Below are positions 1-11,330 of a stretch of DNA of 64,000 nucleotides, in pieces. Numbering within the stretch: the first letter of the stretch is position 1; every line of letters begins with the position of its first letter. This DNA is from Rostratula benghalensis (lineage: Eukaryota > Chordata > Aves > Charadriiformes > Rostratulidae). Below the pieces are notes generated by a model, which was not told where the DNA came from, did no database searches, and saw only the letters and a program-made list of their open reading frames with translations. A program made the translations under genes and the position numbers. The stretch lies in assembly GCA_013399305.1 (NCBI GenBank), contig VXAI01000199.1, forward strand, positions 174,134 through 238,133. Reading direction: 5' to 3'.

Positions 1-3000
1 ACCAAAACCGAACCCAACCCAACTAACCAAACAAAAAACCCAAACCACTTAAACCAAATAAACAAAAGAGCCAACTCAACAAATATATTCTGTCTCACTA
101 GAGTAAAAAATGGGGTTTTTTTCCAGCAATTCTGGGTCCCTTGACCAAACTCCAGAGAGCTCTTTAAGTGGAAAAGAACATAATGTGAAACTCAGAAAAA
201 CCTGAAGCAGAAACTAAAGCATAGATTCATAGCTTCTGAATTGCTTGTTCAAGTCATTATCACTCTCATAGAAAGAGTATTTCCATGTTTTCAGGAACAG
301 CCAGCAACGGGTTAAGAAAGAGCCAGTGTGAAAAGACTGGTTTCAGGATGGATGGTTTGCACTACAAGATGGAATGTGTATATCTGTTCTTCCTCTCAGT
401 TTTCAGGGAATGAAATTTTTAATTTAGAAGATGGTAATCTTCATGTGGGTAAAACAGATGTTCTCAAAGGAAGGGAGTTACACATAACATCATGTAGACA
501 CAACTCAGCTTCACTGTGAAGCAATCATCCTTACTTGTCAATAGATAAGACTCAAAAAAACAACAGGTCTCTGACCCCTAGCTGTAGCCAAAAGGTTCTT
601 CTACAATGAATGTATTCTCTCCTTCACCACTTAAGATCGGTTTATCCAGAAGCAACTGTGAACAGGTTTTGCCTTGTTGCCTTTTTATATTATTCTTTAT
701 GAGAAAAGAAACTGTCTTCAGTTTCTCCAATAACATCTAAAAGACTCTTAATTATTGCTTAATTTCCCCTTGAAATTTTAGTATTTTTTCACAACATCCT
801 AATAGCTCATGGATCACCTACAAAATCACAATGGAAGGAAAACGTGGCATGGTTGAGGATGTCACTGCTCTCCAGTGTGTAAACAGAAGAAAACTCTTTT
901 AACAGTGAATTGGATTAAACTTTGCCATGCAACACTAAGCTGTTTTTCGTGTTGCTTAGTAGATGAAAGGACTGGCCATGACCCGATTTAAATCAATGTT
1001 CCATTTAGTGCAACTGAGCTATCCATATGTACACCAAGTTGAAATTTTGTCCTAAGATTTTTATTGCAAAGGGTGAGCCAAATTAATGGTGAGATTGAAC
1101 TATTAAAACCATGACCAGGCATTAAAACAGTATTCATGATTGTAAAGCTTTTGAATCAGAGTCTGATCTCACTGGCATTAGTGCACAGACATTCTTAATG
1201 CAATTCCTCTAGCTGTCATATAGACATGGATCTGATGTGATTTATTCTCCTATGATGCCTTGAATGAACCCATTTCATCTTAGCATATATTAGTAATATC
1301 TTGCTATATGCTTCCAGCCATGCATCAAGATCTGATTCAGCCCACTACTTAATTTTCTTCTATTCAGTCAAGTTTATTAAAGCCAGAATTTTCTGGCTTT
1401 AACTCAGCATTTTAAAAAAAGAGCACAACGATTATTTTGATACATGCACAGACTTAAAAAAAAGTTTAAAAACATATAATAAAGGCAATGCTTCCATTGA
1501 AGTCTGGATCCTTTACACAATAGAAATCGTACATATTGTAAAGGTGCTAAGGAATACAGACCAATACAGCAAACAAAAAACGAGAAAACATAAGCCTGTC
1601 TTTAAGAAAAACAGGAACTGAAAGAGAAAACAATTCACTGTCTCACCAAAATATATCTGTGGCAAATCCATGCAGCACCACTATCATAGCCTTCTTGATT
1701 CTCTATCCAGTCTTTCAAACACAAAACCATTCTCCCCACAATTTCATTCATAAATTAACTGCTCCAAAGATCTCTGGGTCTAGGTAAGTTACGACAATAC
1801 CACAATATTGCTACAGCATTAGCATTAGCTGTAGTAAAACAAGAAGAATAACCACAGGAGCATTAATATATTAGTAGGGTCTTATTGTATAACTGCTGAA
1901 GGCATCCTGAGGCTTGCTAAAGAAAATGTTTTTCCATAGCAATCTTTTGGTCTGTCACATTATAAGAGGTTCTCCCAGCATCCACAGGATTATTTTTTTT
2001 TAAACAAAACATTTTGTAACTCAAGAGCGTCCAGGAGTTCCTTTGTTGCCTATGTGAAACATTCTTGAACCTCAACATTTTCCATATTCTTTTTCAAATA
2101 CCCCTGAAAGTTTAGAGGCTGAATTATATAAGGCAATGTCCCATGGCTTCCTAAACTCTGTATACTTCAGCAACCAAATCACTTTTGTTCACATATTGAC
2201 TTAGCAATCCTTAGAGATTCTCACAAGCAAATCTGCCTGCTAAATGCCTTGTAACTTTTGCTTATCTTAATACTCAACTCAGTCTTCCTTTTTAATCACA
2301 GTGAGTTGTCATATTTTGAGTACAAAAAAAACCAAAACAAAAAAAAAACCCACCCCAACCAACCAGTTAAAAGGTCTAGTACCACACTAAAGAAAGCCAG
2401 CAGAAAAGACACAACTTGCTAGTGCATATTCATGAACAAAGCAAGCCTCAGTGCTTCCCTTAACACTAGGATAGAACTGCCATTGCAAAAGTTTGAGACA
2501 TACTGGTGGCTAACTGCAGTCCTACATGGCACAAAGACTTGATATTCAGAGAAGTACACTGGCCAGACACTGGGAGACATGTTCCAGCATTACACTGGCT
2601 GGGATGATCCTGAAGATAGAACATTCTGCTACCAACACAAGTATACCAACACTGGTATTCAGTCTCCTCAAGAGTTTATCTTCAGAGGAGAAGGCTTCAG
2701 AACAGAAGTTTTCTTCCTTTGATATGTAAGGAATTTCCCTCCTTTACATAAAAGCATAGTTTCCTTTATATCTCTAAAATTCAGGCTCATTCATCAAGTG
2801 ATGAAGTAGAAAAAAGGTTCTCTGAGCAGTGAACTATGAGATTTTGGAAAAAAAAGTGCGTCTGTCTTAGGAGTTACATATACTTTTTTTTTCTTTCTTT
2901 CTTTTTTTTTTCCAAAATCATGATAGCAATATGTGCCACTAGTGAGCCAATGCTTGTGTAAACAATAGGATTATTTTGCTAATAAAATTTAAGGCAGTCC

Positions 3001-3333
3001 CCAAACAAAACAATTTGTCCTACCAAAAAAGACATTTGTTTTTAAATCAATAAAATTACATCTTGCTTAGAATGCTTATCTGTGTATCTGTTAGCTGGAG
3101 ATGTGATTCTCTTTCTAGGTTCTTGCCAACTTCAGCATAAAAGTAAAATTTCTCAGCATAAAGTAGGACTGCTTGTTCTAGTAGGAATATGAGAATGTGA
3201 AATGCCCTCACCAGATTCTAACCTGCCAATCTATTCCTGTCCTCTGACTGACCAAGTTGACTCACTAATTCTTTTTTTCAATTAAGTACAGTCAAAGCAG
3301 AAATAGCAAACCTTTGCAACTGTTTGAAAATGA
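1..3333. other. AT-rich non-coding DNA, probable MOB3B intron 1
   Basis: I see no coding region here. The first 70 bases are A/C-rich simple sequence. Poly-pyrimidine and A-rich patches occur near 2325–2350 and 2885–2912. A 12-bp-stem hairpin lies at 1377–1402. Reading frames are short and look random. Because the next CpG island to the right probably starts MOB3B on the minus strand, this is likely first-intron sequence of that gene (inference from human synteny). Confidence 0.45.
1377..1402. repeat. 12-bp perfect inverted repeat with 2-nt loop
   Basis: The left arm at 1377–1388 (TTAAAGCCAGAA) is followed by TT and then its exact reverse complement at 1391–1402. No gene end or transposon terminus is next to it, so its function is unknown. 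It may be chance. Confidence 0.8.
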
Positions 3334-3339
3334 TATAAA
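3334..3339 (+). promoter_or_regulatory. candidate TATA box upstream of IFNK
   Basis: TATAAA lies about 200 bp before the IFNK start codon on the same strand. Type I interferon genes usually have TATA promoters with short leaders. I found no clear interferon-response or NF-kB motif cluster around it, so this is only a positional candidate. Confidence 0.25.
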
Positions 3340-3534
3340 CAGTAAACCTTGGCAGGATCACAGTTGATAAAAGCATAATTCCTACAAAATGAGTAATGTC
3401 CAACATGTCACAAAAAGAAAATAAATTCAGAGACATGTAGGAGAAGCATGTGAGCACAGACAAGACAACCAAGAAACTGCAAGCTCACGGATCTGCAAAA
3501 ACACAAGGGAAATAGCATTGACTACTTCATCACC

Positions 3535-4101
3535 ATGACTCTCTTAGTTCACAGGAGCGTATTGCAGGTTTGCATTACATTGGTATTGTACACTAAAATC
3601 TCAGATCCAACTTGCCTCTTCCAAGGAATCAAAGTGAACTACCACAACATGAAGCTTCTGCACAAAATGGGTGGCTATTTTTCTCAGCACTGTCTCAGCG
3701 AAATAGCAGATTTCAGATTCCCTATGGAGATTACCAAGTTCACGCAGAAGAATGTCACAATGATCATCTATGAGTTCCTCCAACAGATCTTCCAACTTTT
3801 CAGCAAAAATCTTCGTCTTGGTGCTTGGAATACAATTCAGATTGAGAAATTCCACAATGGAATTCATCATCAAATTGAAGAATTAGAGATATGTTTGTCA
3901 GAAGAGCAATCAAAAGCAAGAAACACCTTTCAAACATGGATCCTAAAAAGCACTACATTCAGTGTGAAAAAGTACTTCCAAAGAATCACCAGTTTCCTAA
4001 AAGATAATCAATACAGTCACTGTTCCTGGGAAACAGTCCGAATGGAATTGAGAACATGTCTTAAAATTTTTGACAGGCTTATGAAAAACCACGGGTCATA
4101 A
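3535..4101 (+). CDS. IFNK: type I interferon, interferon kappa
   Basis: Intact single-exon ORF of 188 codons for a secreted type I interferon, expected to signal through IFNAR1/IFNAR2 to JAK–STAT. The ATG sits in a good Kozak context (CACCATGA). Residues 1–23 form a basic then hydrophobic signal peptide, with cleavage likely after S23. The mature chain starts with the interferon-like CLFQG block (C27). Cysteines 27, 53, 120 and 163 have the spacing of the two canonical disulfides (1–3 and 2–4). C175, in ELRTCLKIF, corresponds to the extra cysteine of mammalian IFN-kappa (EIRRCLYYF in human). The family signature occurs as YFQRI…FLK…SHCSWETVRMEL (residues 147–172). One N-glycosylation sequon is present (NVT, residue 73). 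Location between the probable MOB3B promoter and C9orf72 supports IFNK over the IFN-alpha/beta cluster genes. Intron content in UTRs is not resolved. Confidence 0.9.
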   Translation: MTLLVHRSVLQVCITLVLYTKISDPTCLFQGIKVNYHNMKLLHKMGGYFSQHCLSEIADFRFPMEITKFTQKNVTMIIYEFLQQIFQLFSKNLRLGAWNTIQIEKFHNGIHHQIEELEICLSEEQSKARNTFQTWILKSTTFSVKKYFQRITSFLKDNQYSHCSWETVRMELRTCLKIFDRLMKNHGS

Positions 4102-4620
4102 CGAGGTAAAATATTCTATTTTCTAACTCTTTGTAAGAACCTGATCATTTTCCCCTGTTGATAGTTTAACTTCCACACTTTAATCATTTTCCAATTCATA
4201 ATTGAGGCTCATTTTCAAAATTCATTCAGTGCCTTAAGCTTGAAGTAAAGGGGCATTGATATGACCACTTCTGTCAAAGATAAGCTCTTAAAAAAACAAT
4301 TGGCTATTTCTCTTCTGTATTCTCTCTTTGCACTATATAAGCATTTTGTGATTTTCCCACAGAATACATCATTTTACAACCTGAAATTTGTATTTGAACA
4401 CTAGATAGATTTTACTTTTGTATTACCTCACTAATGCAGAAAAAAGTACAAGATGCAGATATGCATAAGGAAGACAGACTTTCCTTGAGTCCTGCATGCT
4501 ACAAAGATTTTGATTTACCAAACTGAAGAGAATTCCATCTTTTAGCTCAACATGGCGATGGGTAGACCTTGAGCTAGAAAAGTGAATTTCCAGCTATGAT
4601 CCTTGATTTGCAATTAGACT

Positions 4621-4643
4621 TATCTCTATATCCTATAGAGATA
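4621..4643. repeat. 10-bp perfect hairpin, 3-nt loop
   Basis: TATCTCTATA at 4621–4630, loop TCC, then the exact reverse complement at 4634–4643. It lies about 520 bp downstream of the IFNK stop codon. It is AT-rich, so chance is plausible. Confidence 0.8.
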
Positions 4644-5042
4644 TAAAGCCCATCTTTCTATACAGGATATTCAATAGCTACAGCATGCATTTTTAGGGTA
4701 CATTGGTTCATGACACTATATAAAATATATATATGTTCTATCTGCTTTGAATTCATAAGCAAACAGAACTAATCTGAAAATATCTACTATATGGAGACAG
4801 ATGCAAACAAGTTTTTTCCACTCTTCTCCCCCTTATTTTTCCCTCATACAGGCAGAGCCAAACAGTGCTTAAAGTCATCATCTTCATCAGTTTAACTGAA
4901 GAGACCTTTAATACCCTGAGCCTCAGCACCACTGCCTACATATTAGAAGACCAAATGAGCTCTGACATGGATTTTTCCCACCTCAGTCTTCTAAGCATAT
5001 CTGATTCCTAAACTTCAAGCACATTTAATTCTGATTTTTTTA

Positions 5043-5217
5043 TTATTTTTTTTTTTACTTTTATGTTTTAATTTGCTGCTTTTAATGTATGGTTACTATG
5101 GGGAATTAATGTAGCTCAATTTTGCAAACNTTATTTTTTTTTTTACTTTTATGTTTTAATTTGCTGCTTTTAATGTATGGTTACTATGGGGAATTAATGT
5201 AGCTCAATTTTGCAAAC
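5043..5217. repeat. 87-bp exact direct duplication around a single N
   Basis: Bases 5043–5129 and 5131–5217 are identical, including an 11-T run, and are separated only by an ambiguous base at 5130. Both copies end in TTTTGCAAAC. This is the usual signature of two contig ends that overlap but were joined without merging, so one copy is probably artificial. Confidence 0.95.
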
Positions 5218-7123
5218 CCGGTTTAAGGAAGTTGCTGAACTCAAGCCCATGAGTTTCCCTATGCATAATGTATCATGCAAGTTGATGTCAAGTTGTGTTT
5301 ATGTACCTATATCTATGATGGCTGTACTTTTCTTTGCTCAAATCTGTACTTGGATTTCACTCTTTGCAAAGCCAAGAGTGAGCACAGACTTCAGCAGATA
5401 GTCCAGCAACTGGACACAACCTTACACAACCTATATATTCCATCAGTTCTTCATGGGATCACACCACATTTGGTTAGGTAGTGACAGCACCATGAGCAAA
5501 AGCCCATCCCTGAATCTTGTAGAAACATTTGCTTCCTTCATCTGCTCTTCTGGTGAGATACCTTCATGAATCTAAAGCCTATCGACTTATGCATGTTTTG
5601 TTGTCAATTGTGATTCACATTTCAGGATGCAGTAGTGTTGTATGGCTCTGGGGGCTTTGGTGGTGGGTTTGTTTTTTCGTTTTTGGGGATTTATTTGGAG
5701 GGGGGAGGGAGAGGTTGGGTTTTTTTGTTTTGGTTTTGCTCTTGTTTTTTGAAAAGCAGAAATAGAAATTGTAAATAGAATAAAAATTGTAAAGCGATTA
5801 AGGAATATTAGGGGGTATCCAGGTGAACTTAATTGACTGGTGTTGGCTAATCATTTATAGGGAATAGGTGTTTAAGAGCTGCCTATGTTAGCTTTATACA
5901 AAAAAAATATTTTTGCTTTTACAAGTTAAAGTTAATTATATCTTATAGAAGACAAAAGTTATTGTAGACAATACTGTTATCACATTTCCCTTCTGGAATT
6001 CAGTGTTAACCCTCAATGAGGATATATATATGTAACTTTCCATTCCTCCAAAACAGTTGCATTGTCTGAGACTGAAAATCATCTTCTACTATTTGAATAA
6101 CTACAAATATTGACCTTTTCCCTTACAGGAAATATTCTAGACTACGGATGTTACAGGTAACTTTTACAAGTAAGATTTTTGTAACTTTTGTAACTTTTTG
6201 TGATTACTGTAACTGGTGACCTGAAGACCCAAAGAAACAAAAAGGTGTATTTGTTCAAATTTATTTATTGTTTTTGATACCACTGTGGATATACATGACT
6301 ACCAATGTCTACCTTAATAAGCATTCCATTACCATGTCAGTGTGTACTTCCAAGAACAAGACGGGGGGGCAAAAGATACTAATATGAGAAAGTAAAAATG
6401 GTATGGTAAGACTCTTAGTACAGAGATTCAAATTAACTTAAAATTTCTTTTAAGAAAAGATTTCAAGTTCTTCTGTCTAGGCAGTTTCTTGACTATTTTC
6501 CTGGGTAAAAGAAGTGGAAGCCCATATTCACCATCTGAATTGTTCACTGTTAGCACTTCTGACACGTTGTACTGACCAATGAAAGGTTGGATCGCTTTGA
6601 AATATAGCCAGTTGAGAGACAGAAAAGGCAAATTGCACTTCTCACAAGATTCAGAGATGGAGTAAGAATGCAGGACAAAAGGATGAGGAATAAAATGAAA
6701 CTTCATTTCTTACAGCCCTCAGCCACACTTACTTGGTTTCAGCACACTGACAGTACCACTCTGTCACAAGCTGGTGTCAAGCCTCTCCAAGCTGTTAAAA
6801 ATGCCTGTTCAGCACTCCCCCCAGTCCCTGATTTAGAAACTGCACTCTTCTATCTGCTAGCATTTGCTTTAAAACTTCAGGGCTGCATAATTATAATAGA
6901 AATATATGCAGGAGTTTTTTTGTACTCCTAAGTGGTAATAAGAATAATATATATATATATACAGTGTGCATTGTACAGCAGTTAGTACTAAAAATCCAGA
7001 TATATCTTACTCATTTTAGCTTTCTATCTCCATCTTACCTGGACAGACCTATGTCCCTGGCTCAGAAGAGGCTTACAAGAAACTCACAAGCCTCCTATCT
7101 ATCAAAGCACATAATGACACAGT

Positions 7124-8405
7124 GAATCATAGAATTGTCTAGGTTGGAAGGGATCTTTGAGATCATATAGTCCAACCATCAACCTAACTGATGAAAATAC
7201 ATCACTAAATGATGTCACTAAGCACTATGTCAACCCATCATTTAAATACCTCCAAGGATGGCACCTCAATCAATTCCCTGGGCAGCCCATTCCAATGCTT
7301 AATAACCCTTTCTGTGTAAAAAAATTTCCTGATCCCCAATTTGAACCTCCCCTGGTGCAACCTGAGGCCATTTCCTATTGTCCTATCATCCGTGACCTGG
7401 GAGAAGAGACAGGCCCCCAAATCTCTACAACCTCCTTTCAGGTAGCTGTAGAGAGTGATAAGGTCTCCCCTCAGTCTCCTCCAGGCTGAACAACCCCAGC
7501 TCCCTCAGCCTCTTCTCATTAAGACTTACTCTCCAGACTCCTCACCAGCTCTCCTCTGGACATGCTCTAGCACTTCAATGTCCATCTTGTAGTGAGGGGC
7601 CCAGAATTAAACACAGTACTCAAGGTAAAGCCTCACCAGTGTCAAGTAAAGAGACATGATCACTTCCCTACCCCTGCTGTCCACTCTATTCCCAATACAA
7701 GCCAGGATGCTGTTGGCTTTCTTGGCCACCTGGGCATGCTGCTGGCTCATTTTAAGTTGGCTGTTCACCAACACCCCCAGGTCCTTTCTCCTGGGCAGTT
7801 TTCCAGCCACTCTTCCGCAAGCCTGTAGCACTGCCTGAGGTTGTTGTGACCAAAACAGCCTTATTAAACCTCATATAACTGGTCTTGGCCCATTGATCCA
7901 AGCTGTCCAGGTCGCTCTGTTGAGCCTCCCTGTCCTCAAGCAGGTCAACGCTCCCACCTAGTTTGGTGTCATCTGCAAATTTGCTGAGGGTGCACTCAAT
8001 CCCCTCATCCAGATCATCAGTGAGGATATTAAACAAGACTGGCGCCAAAACTGAGCCCTGAGGGACATGACTAGTGACTGGCCATCAACAAGATTTCACC
8101 CCATTAATCACAACTCTTTGGACATGGTCATCCAGGCAGTTTTTACCCAGGAAAGAGTGCACTTGTCTATGCCATGATTCGCCAGCTCTCCAGAGTGCTG
8201 TGGGGGACAGTATCAAAGGCCTTACCAAAGTACAGGTAGACAATGTCCACAGCCTTCCCTCCATGCAGAAGGCAGGTCACACAGTCATAGAAATAGATCA
8301 GGTTGGTTAAGCAAGACCTCCCTTTCATAAACCCATGCTGGCTGAATAAACCCATGCTGGCCTGTCGTAAAACATCTAATCCTGAGGTAATACCCCTAAA
8401 CCGGA
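7124..8405 (-). mobile_element. CR1 LINE, 5'-truncated and decayed
   Basis: Avian CR1 retrotransposon in reverse orientation; its 3' end is at the low coordinate (GAATCATAGAATTGTCTAGG). Reverse-transcriptase fragments appear on the minus strand in broken frames: HGFMKGRSCLTNLI and KAFDTVPHS near 8200–8340, [10 protein letters not shown] with the catalytic ADD near 7970–7990, and [16 protein letters not shown] near 7750–7790. Frameshifts and stops separate these blocks, so no intact ORF2 remains and the copy is dead. The 5' end is truncated, as is normal for CR1. The left boundary is good to a few bases; the right is approximate. Confidence 0.92.
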
Positions 8406-10230
8406 GAAATGGAAATAACATGTTTTGTCGATGAACTATTCCATATAAAATCTTAGTTTACCTGACTCATGATAAAGACCACATATTAAACAAAGAACAA
8501 TACTAGGGTTTATTTTTCATAACATTTTAAAACAATTGCAATTCTAAATAACCCTGTGATCTATGTTTCCAGGGCACTTGGCCCTCTTTACGTCTCCTAG
8601 TTTCTATTCCAGAATACAAGTACCTTCCTCAGGGCTCTCATATGATGCTGAGCACTTTGCTGGCAGCTGATAAAGAAACATTTATTGTGAGAGAAGTATC
8701 TGCAAAGGAGCTGAAGTGATTTGGTCCAGTCCCAAGTTTCACATCACTCACTAATGGGCTCAATGCACCACCATTTACTACACTAACACCACGGCAAACA
8801 GCATTAAATCATCGTTCCAGGCTGCTTGATTCCAAACAACACAACACTATACTGCGTCCATCTCCTTTTGCTCTTTAGCACTTTCTGGAACTCAGACTGC
8901 TTAACTGTACTCTGTCTACATTGTGTCACTCTTCTTGCTACCTTACCGTCTCTTTGATATGTGCATACTCTCTGTTACTAAAGAACTGTTTCTTCCTTTT
9001 TTTTTTTTTTTTTGGTGCCAGGAATGTTATTTTCTCTACCACACAGAGTGAAGAAGCCAAACTATAACAAATATTGGTCCACTCAGATAAGTCTGCAAAT
9101 CTTTGAATAACATGCTTTGCTAGGGTATAGGAGAGGGAAGCATCTGCCTGCTGCAGATCGTATGACCCATAAACTCTCCAGTCCATGAAGATCAACTGGA
9201 AGATTTTTCTCATGAATAGACCTCACTATATTCAAATTATATCCATCTGTAAAATCACAGTAAAATGTCTTGGGGAATAGAAACAATCCTGCTGTATATA
9301 TAAGAAATCACTGCAATCTAAGCAGGGGTGGCAAGGATCCTCAACCAACCTTTATCTGTCTGATAATCAAACAGGTAACCTGTTGTTACTCCAACTTGGT
9401 TTAGAACACACCTGTGCAACAATCAGAACATTTTGTTTATGAAAGCTGCCCACAACCAGCCCCAGAACAGGCTGATCTGACCACCAAGTGGGAGCAAGAA
9501 GGCCTCTACATCTTCAAATGCCAGCTGGCAGCAGTCTTGCCAGAAGAAAGATGATCTGCAGGGTCAGTTAGCTGCAAGCAGGACTATCCAGAAGTCCCAG
9601 CCAACCAGGACCGTTTTGTGTTTGCATTGCATCTGTTCTCCCTTAAGCCAGCACTGGGTACCTCTAGGGTTTGCTGCTCCTTACACCGGCAATTACTCAC
9701 TTCTCCACGGCAAGTCCTGGGTGAGCCTCTGAGAGGCCAGCTATCAGGTTGTCACGTCATGATGCTGCAAAGTGTTTTTCAAACTCCGTGTTCCATAAGC
9801 AAACAAGGAGTTTAACACAATCCATTTTCCATTGAGCAACCTTGCAAAGTAAAAGTAAAATCTGTCACCCCGAGCCTACTTCTCCACAACTAAAAGAGCT
9901 GATAGGTCACCTACATGTCAGGTTTCTCAAGACAATAATTTCATCCCCAACACTAAAAGAACTGCAGCAAAATTGCCGGTTTTAACAGGCTGTGCCTTAG
10001 CATTTGCCATGCCAGAAGACAAAACTCCCAGCCTGTGATGCTGAGGCTCCCATCCCTTTGCACAACGCGGGTACAACAGAACAAGTAGGCAGGGGTCTGG
10101 ATCTCACCTCCCCGCATCAGAATACAGCAAGACAAGTGGGCTGGGAGGGGGACATCATACTGGGTCTAAATAAATAGGGTGGGAGGGGGAAAAACCACGC
10201 AAGCCTTACCACTACTCGCCTCCTCCCTTC
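8406..10230. other. non-coding DNA left of the CpG island
   Basis: I see no gene. A T-run lies at about 8998–9014. GC content rises from about 9.3 kb toward the CpG island. Reading frames here lack recognisable domains or codon bias. Confidence 0.4.
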
Positions 10231-11330
10231 TCTCTTTCATCTGCGTGCACCCTCGCCCGCCTGATGCCAGACACGGCGGGCTGCAGGAGCGCCCCTCGCC
10301 CTGCCCCAGTCGTGGCTTCATCCCGCCAGCTTCTAGCAGGCAACAGGTCGGCATTGCCCGCAGCTCCCTAAGCAAGGCCGAACGCACGCCCTGGAGCTCC
10401 GGAGGAAAGCACGCACCGACCTACCTGATGGAGACAAGCCGGAGGGAGAGAGAAAAACCCAAAGCCCTTAGGAAAATGCACTTTTCCACGGGACAGTCGG
10501 CTGCTGCACCCACACAGCGGCAGGGAACGGGGAGCCCACAGGGCCTGTCCCGTCCTCACAGCACCCACCTGCCGCTTCGGCCGGGACAGCAGGAGGGTTT
10601 TCCACCCTCACCCCAAAGGAGGAGGCTCCGGGTGGGAGGGTCTAGGGCGGGCACTGGCGCTGCTCCCGCAGTCGGCAGGTGTGGGCCACCCCCACCCCGG
10701 CACTGGGAGGAGCATGGGGACAGCACTTCCATGTGGGCTGAGAGGGATGGGGAACGCGTCGCAGTGCTAAGTTTGCGGGGAGGCGACACCGACCTCTCCC
10801 CTTACGGACACCGAGCCGCCCCCTCATACGGACCAACTTCTCCCCTCACACGCACCGACCCGCCATCCCCGCCTTACCTCCGCTCCCCCGGGGTGCCGCT
10901 GTTCGCCCAGGTGCCTTCCTCGCCGGACAGACAGGGGAAGGAGGCCACGGCCCTACGCGGCTCCCCCGCCTGCCAGGAGCCCGGGCAGTAGCAAAGGCGC
11001 TGCCAACCGACCGTCCGGCCCCCGCCCCCCCTCGCCGTCCAACGACTCCCGCTTCCAGCCGCCGGTCCCTGCCTCCCGCCGGGTGGCCTCAGCGGCTCGG
11101 CGCGGCGCTGGGCGAAGGCCGCCCGCTGGCGGGCTCGGTGCGCACAGCAGTGGCCGAAATGGCGGCGCTGCCCGGCTTAGAGCCGGCTGGCTGGGGAGCT
11201 CCGCTGCAGCACTGGCACAGGCGATCACTCTGAGGGGAACGCGTTTCCCCTCAGCTCTCTGGTCGTCCCGACTCCTCCCGGCCACCTCCTCTGCGGCCCC
11301 GTGTGAGGGGCAGCGCAGATGAGGCCTAAT
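10231..11330 (-). promoter_or_regulatory. MOB3B: CpG island, probable MOB3B promoter and first exon
   Basis: A sharply GC- and CpG-rich block in AT-rich DNA. Its place to the right of IFNK corresponds to the human MOB3B start, which is transcribed leftward with IFNK in intron 1. Two minus-strand splice-donor candidates suit a non-coding first exon: CGGAG|GTAAGG with the exon ending at 10878, and ATCAG|GTAGGT with the exon ending at 10425. A YY1-like AAATGGCGGC lies near 11158 on +. No MOB3B protein-coding exon is found in this window, so assignment rests on synteny. Long GC-rich frames across the island are not treated as genes. Confidence 0.55.

Larger units (their letters stand above)
4102..7123. 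other. IFNK 3' region and AT-rich non-coding DNA
   Basis: No further coding sequence is visible. A possible polyadenylation signal (AATAAA) for IFNK is at 5779–5784, but this would imply a 3' UTR of about 1.7 kb and is uncertain. The stretch holds a 10-bp hairpin at 4621–4643, the N-interrupted duplication at 5043–5217, a G/T-rich patch near 5640–5750 and an (AT)n tract near 6947–6961. Confidence 0.4.

Noticed and set aside
3601..3873. 90-codon minus-strand frame
   Set aside because: Antisense shadow of the IFNK coding sequence.
5640..5750. G-rich run as a possible quadruplex
   Set aside because: The G-runs are uneven, with only three clear runs of three or more at close spacing; most of the stretch is G/T simple sequence.
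7157..7489. 110-codon + strand frame, also similar frames at 49507 and 60204
   Set aside because: Antisense translations of CR1 3' regions; the shared sequence reflects the repeat, not a gene family.
10179..10991. 270-codon + strand open frame in the left CpG island
   Set aside because: GC-rich DNA has few stop codons. The product is proline/arginine/glycine-rich without domains, and frames are open on both strands.
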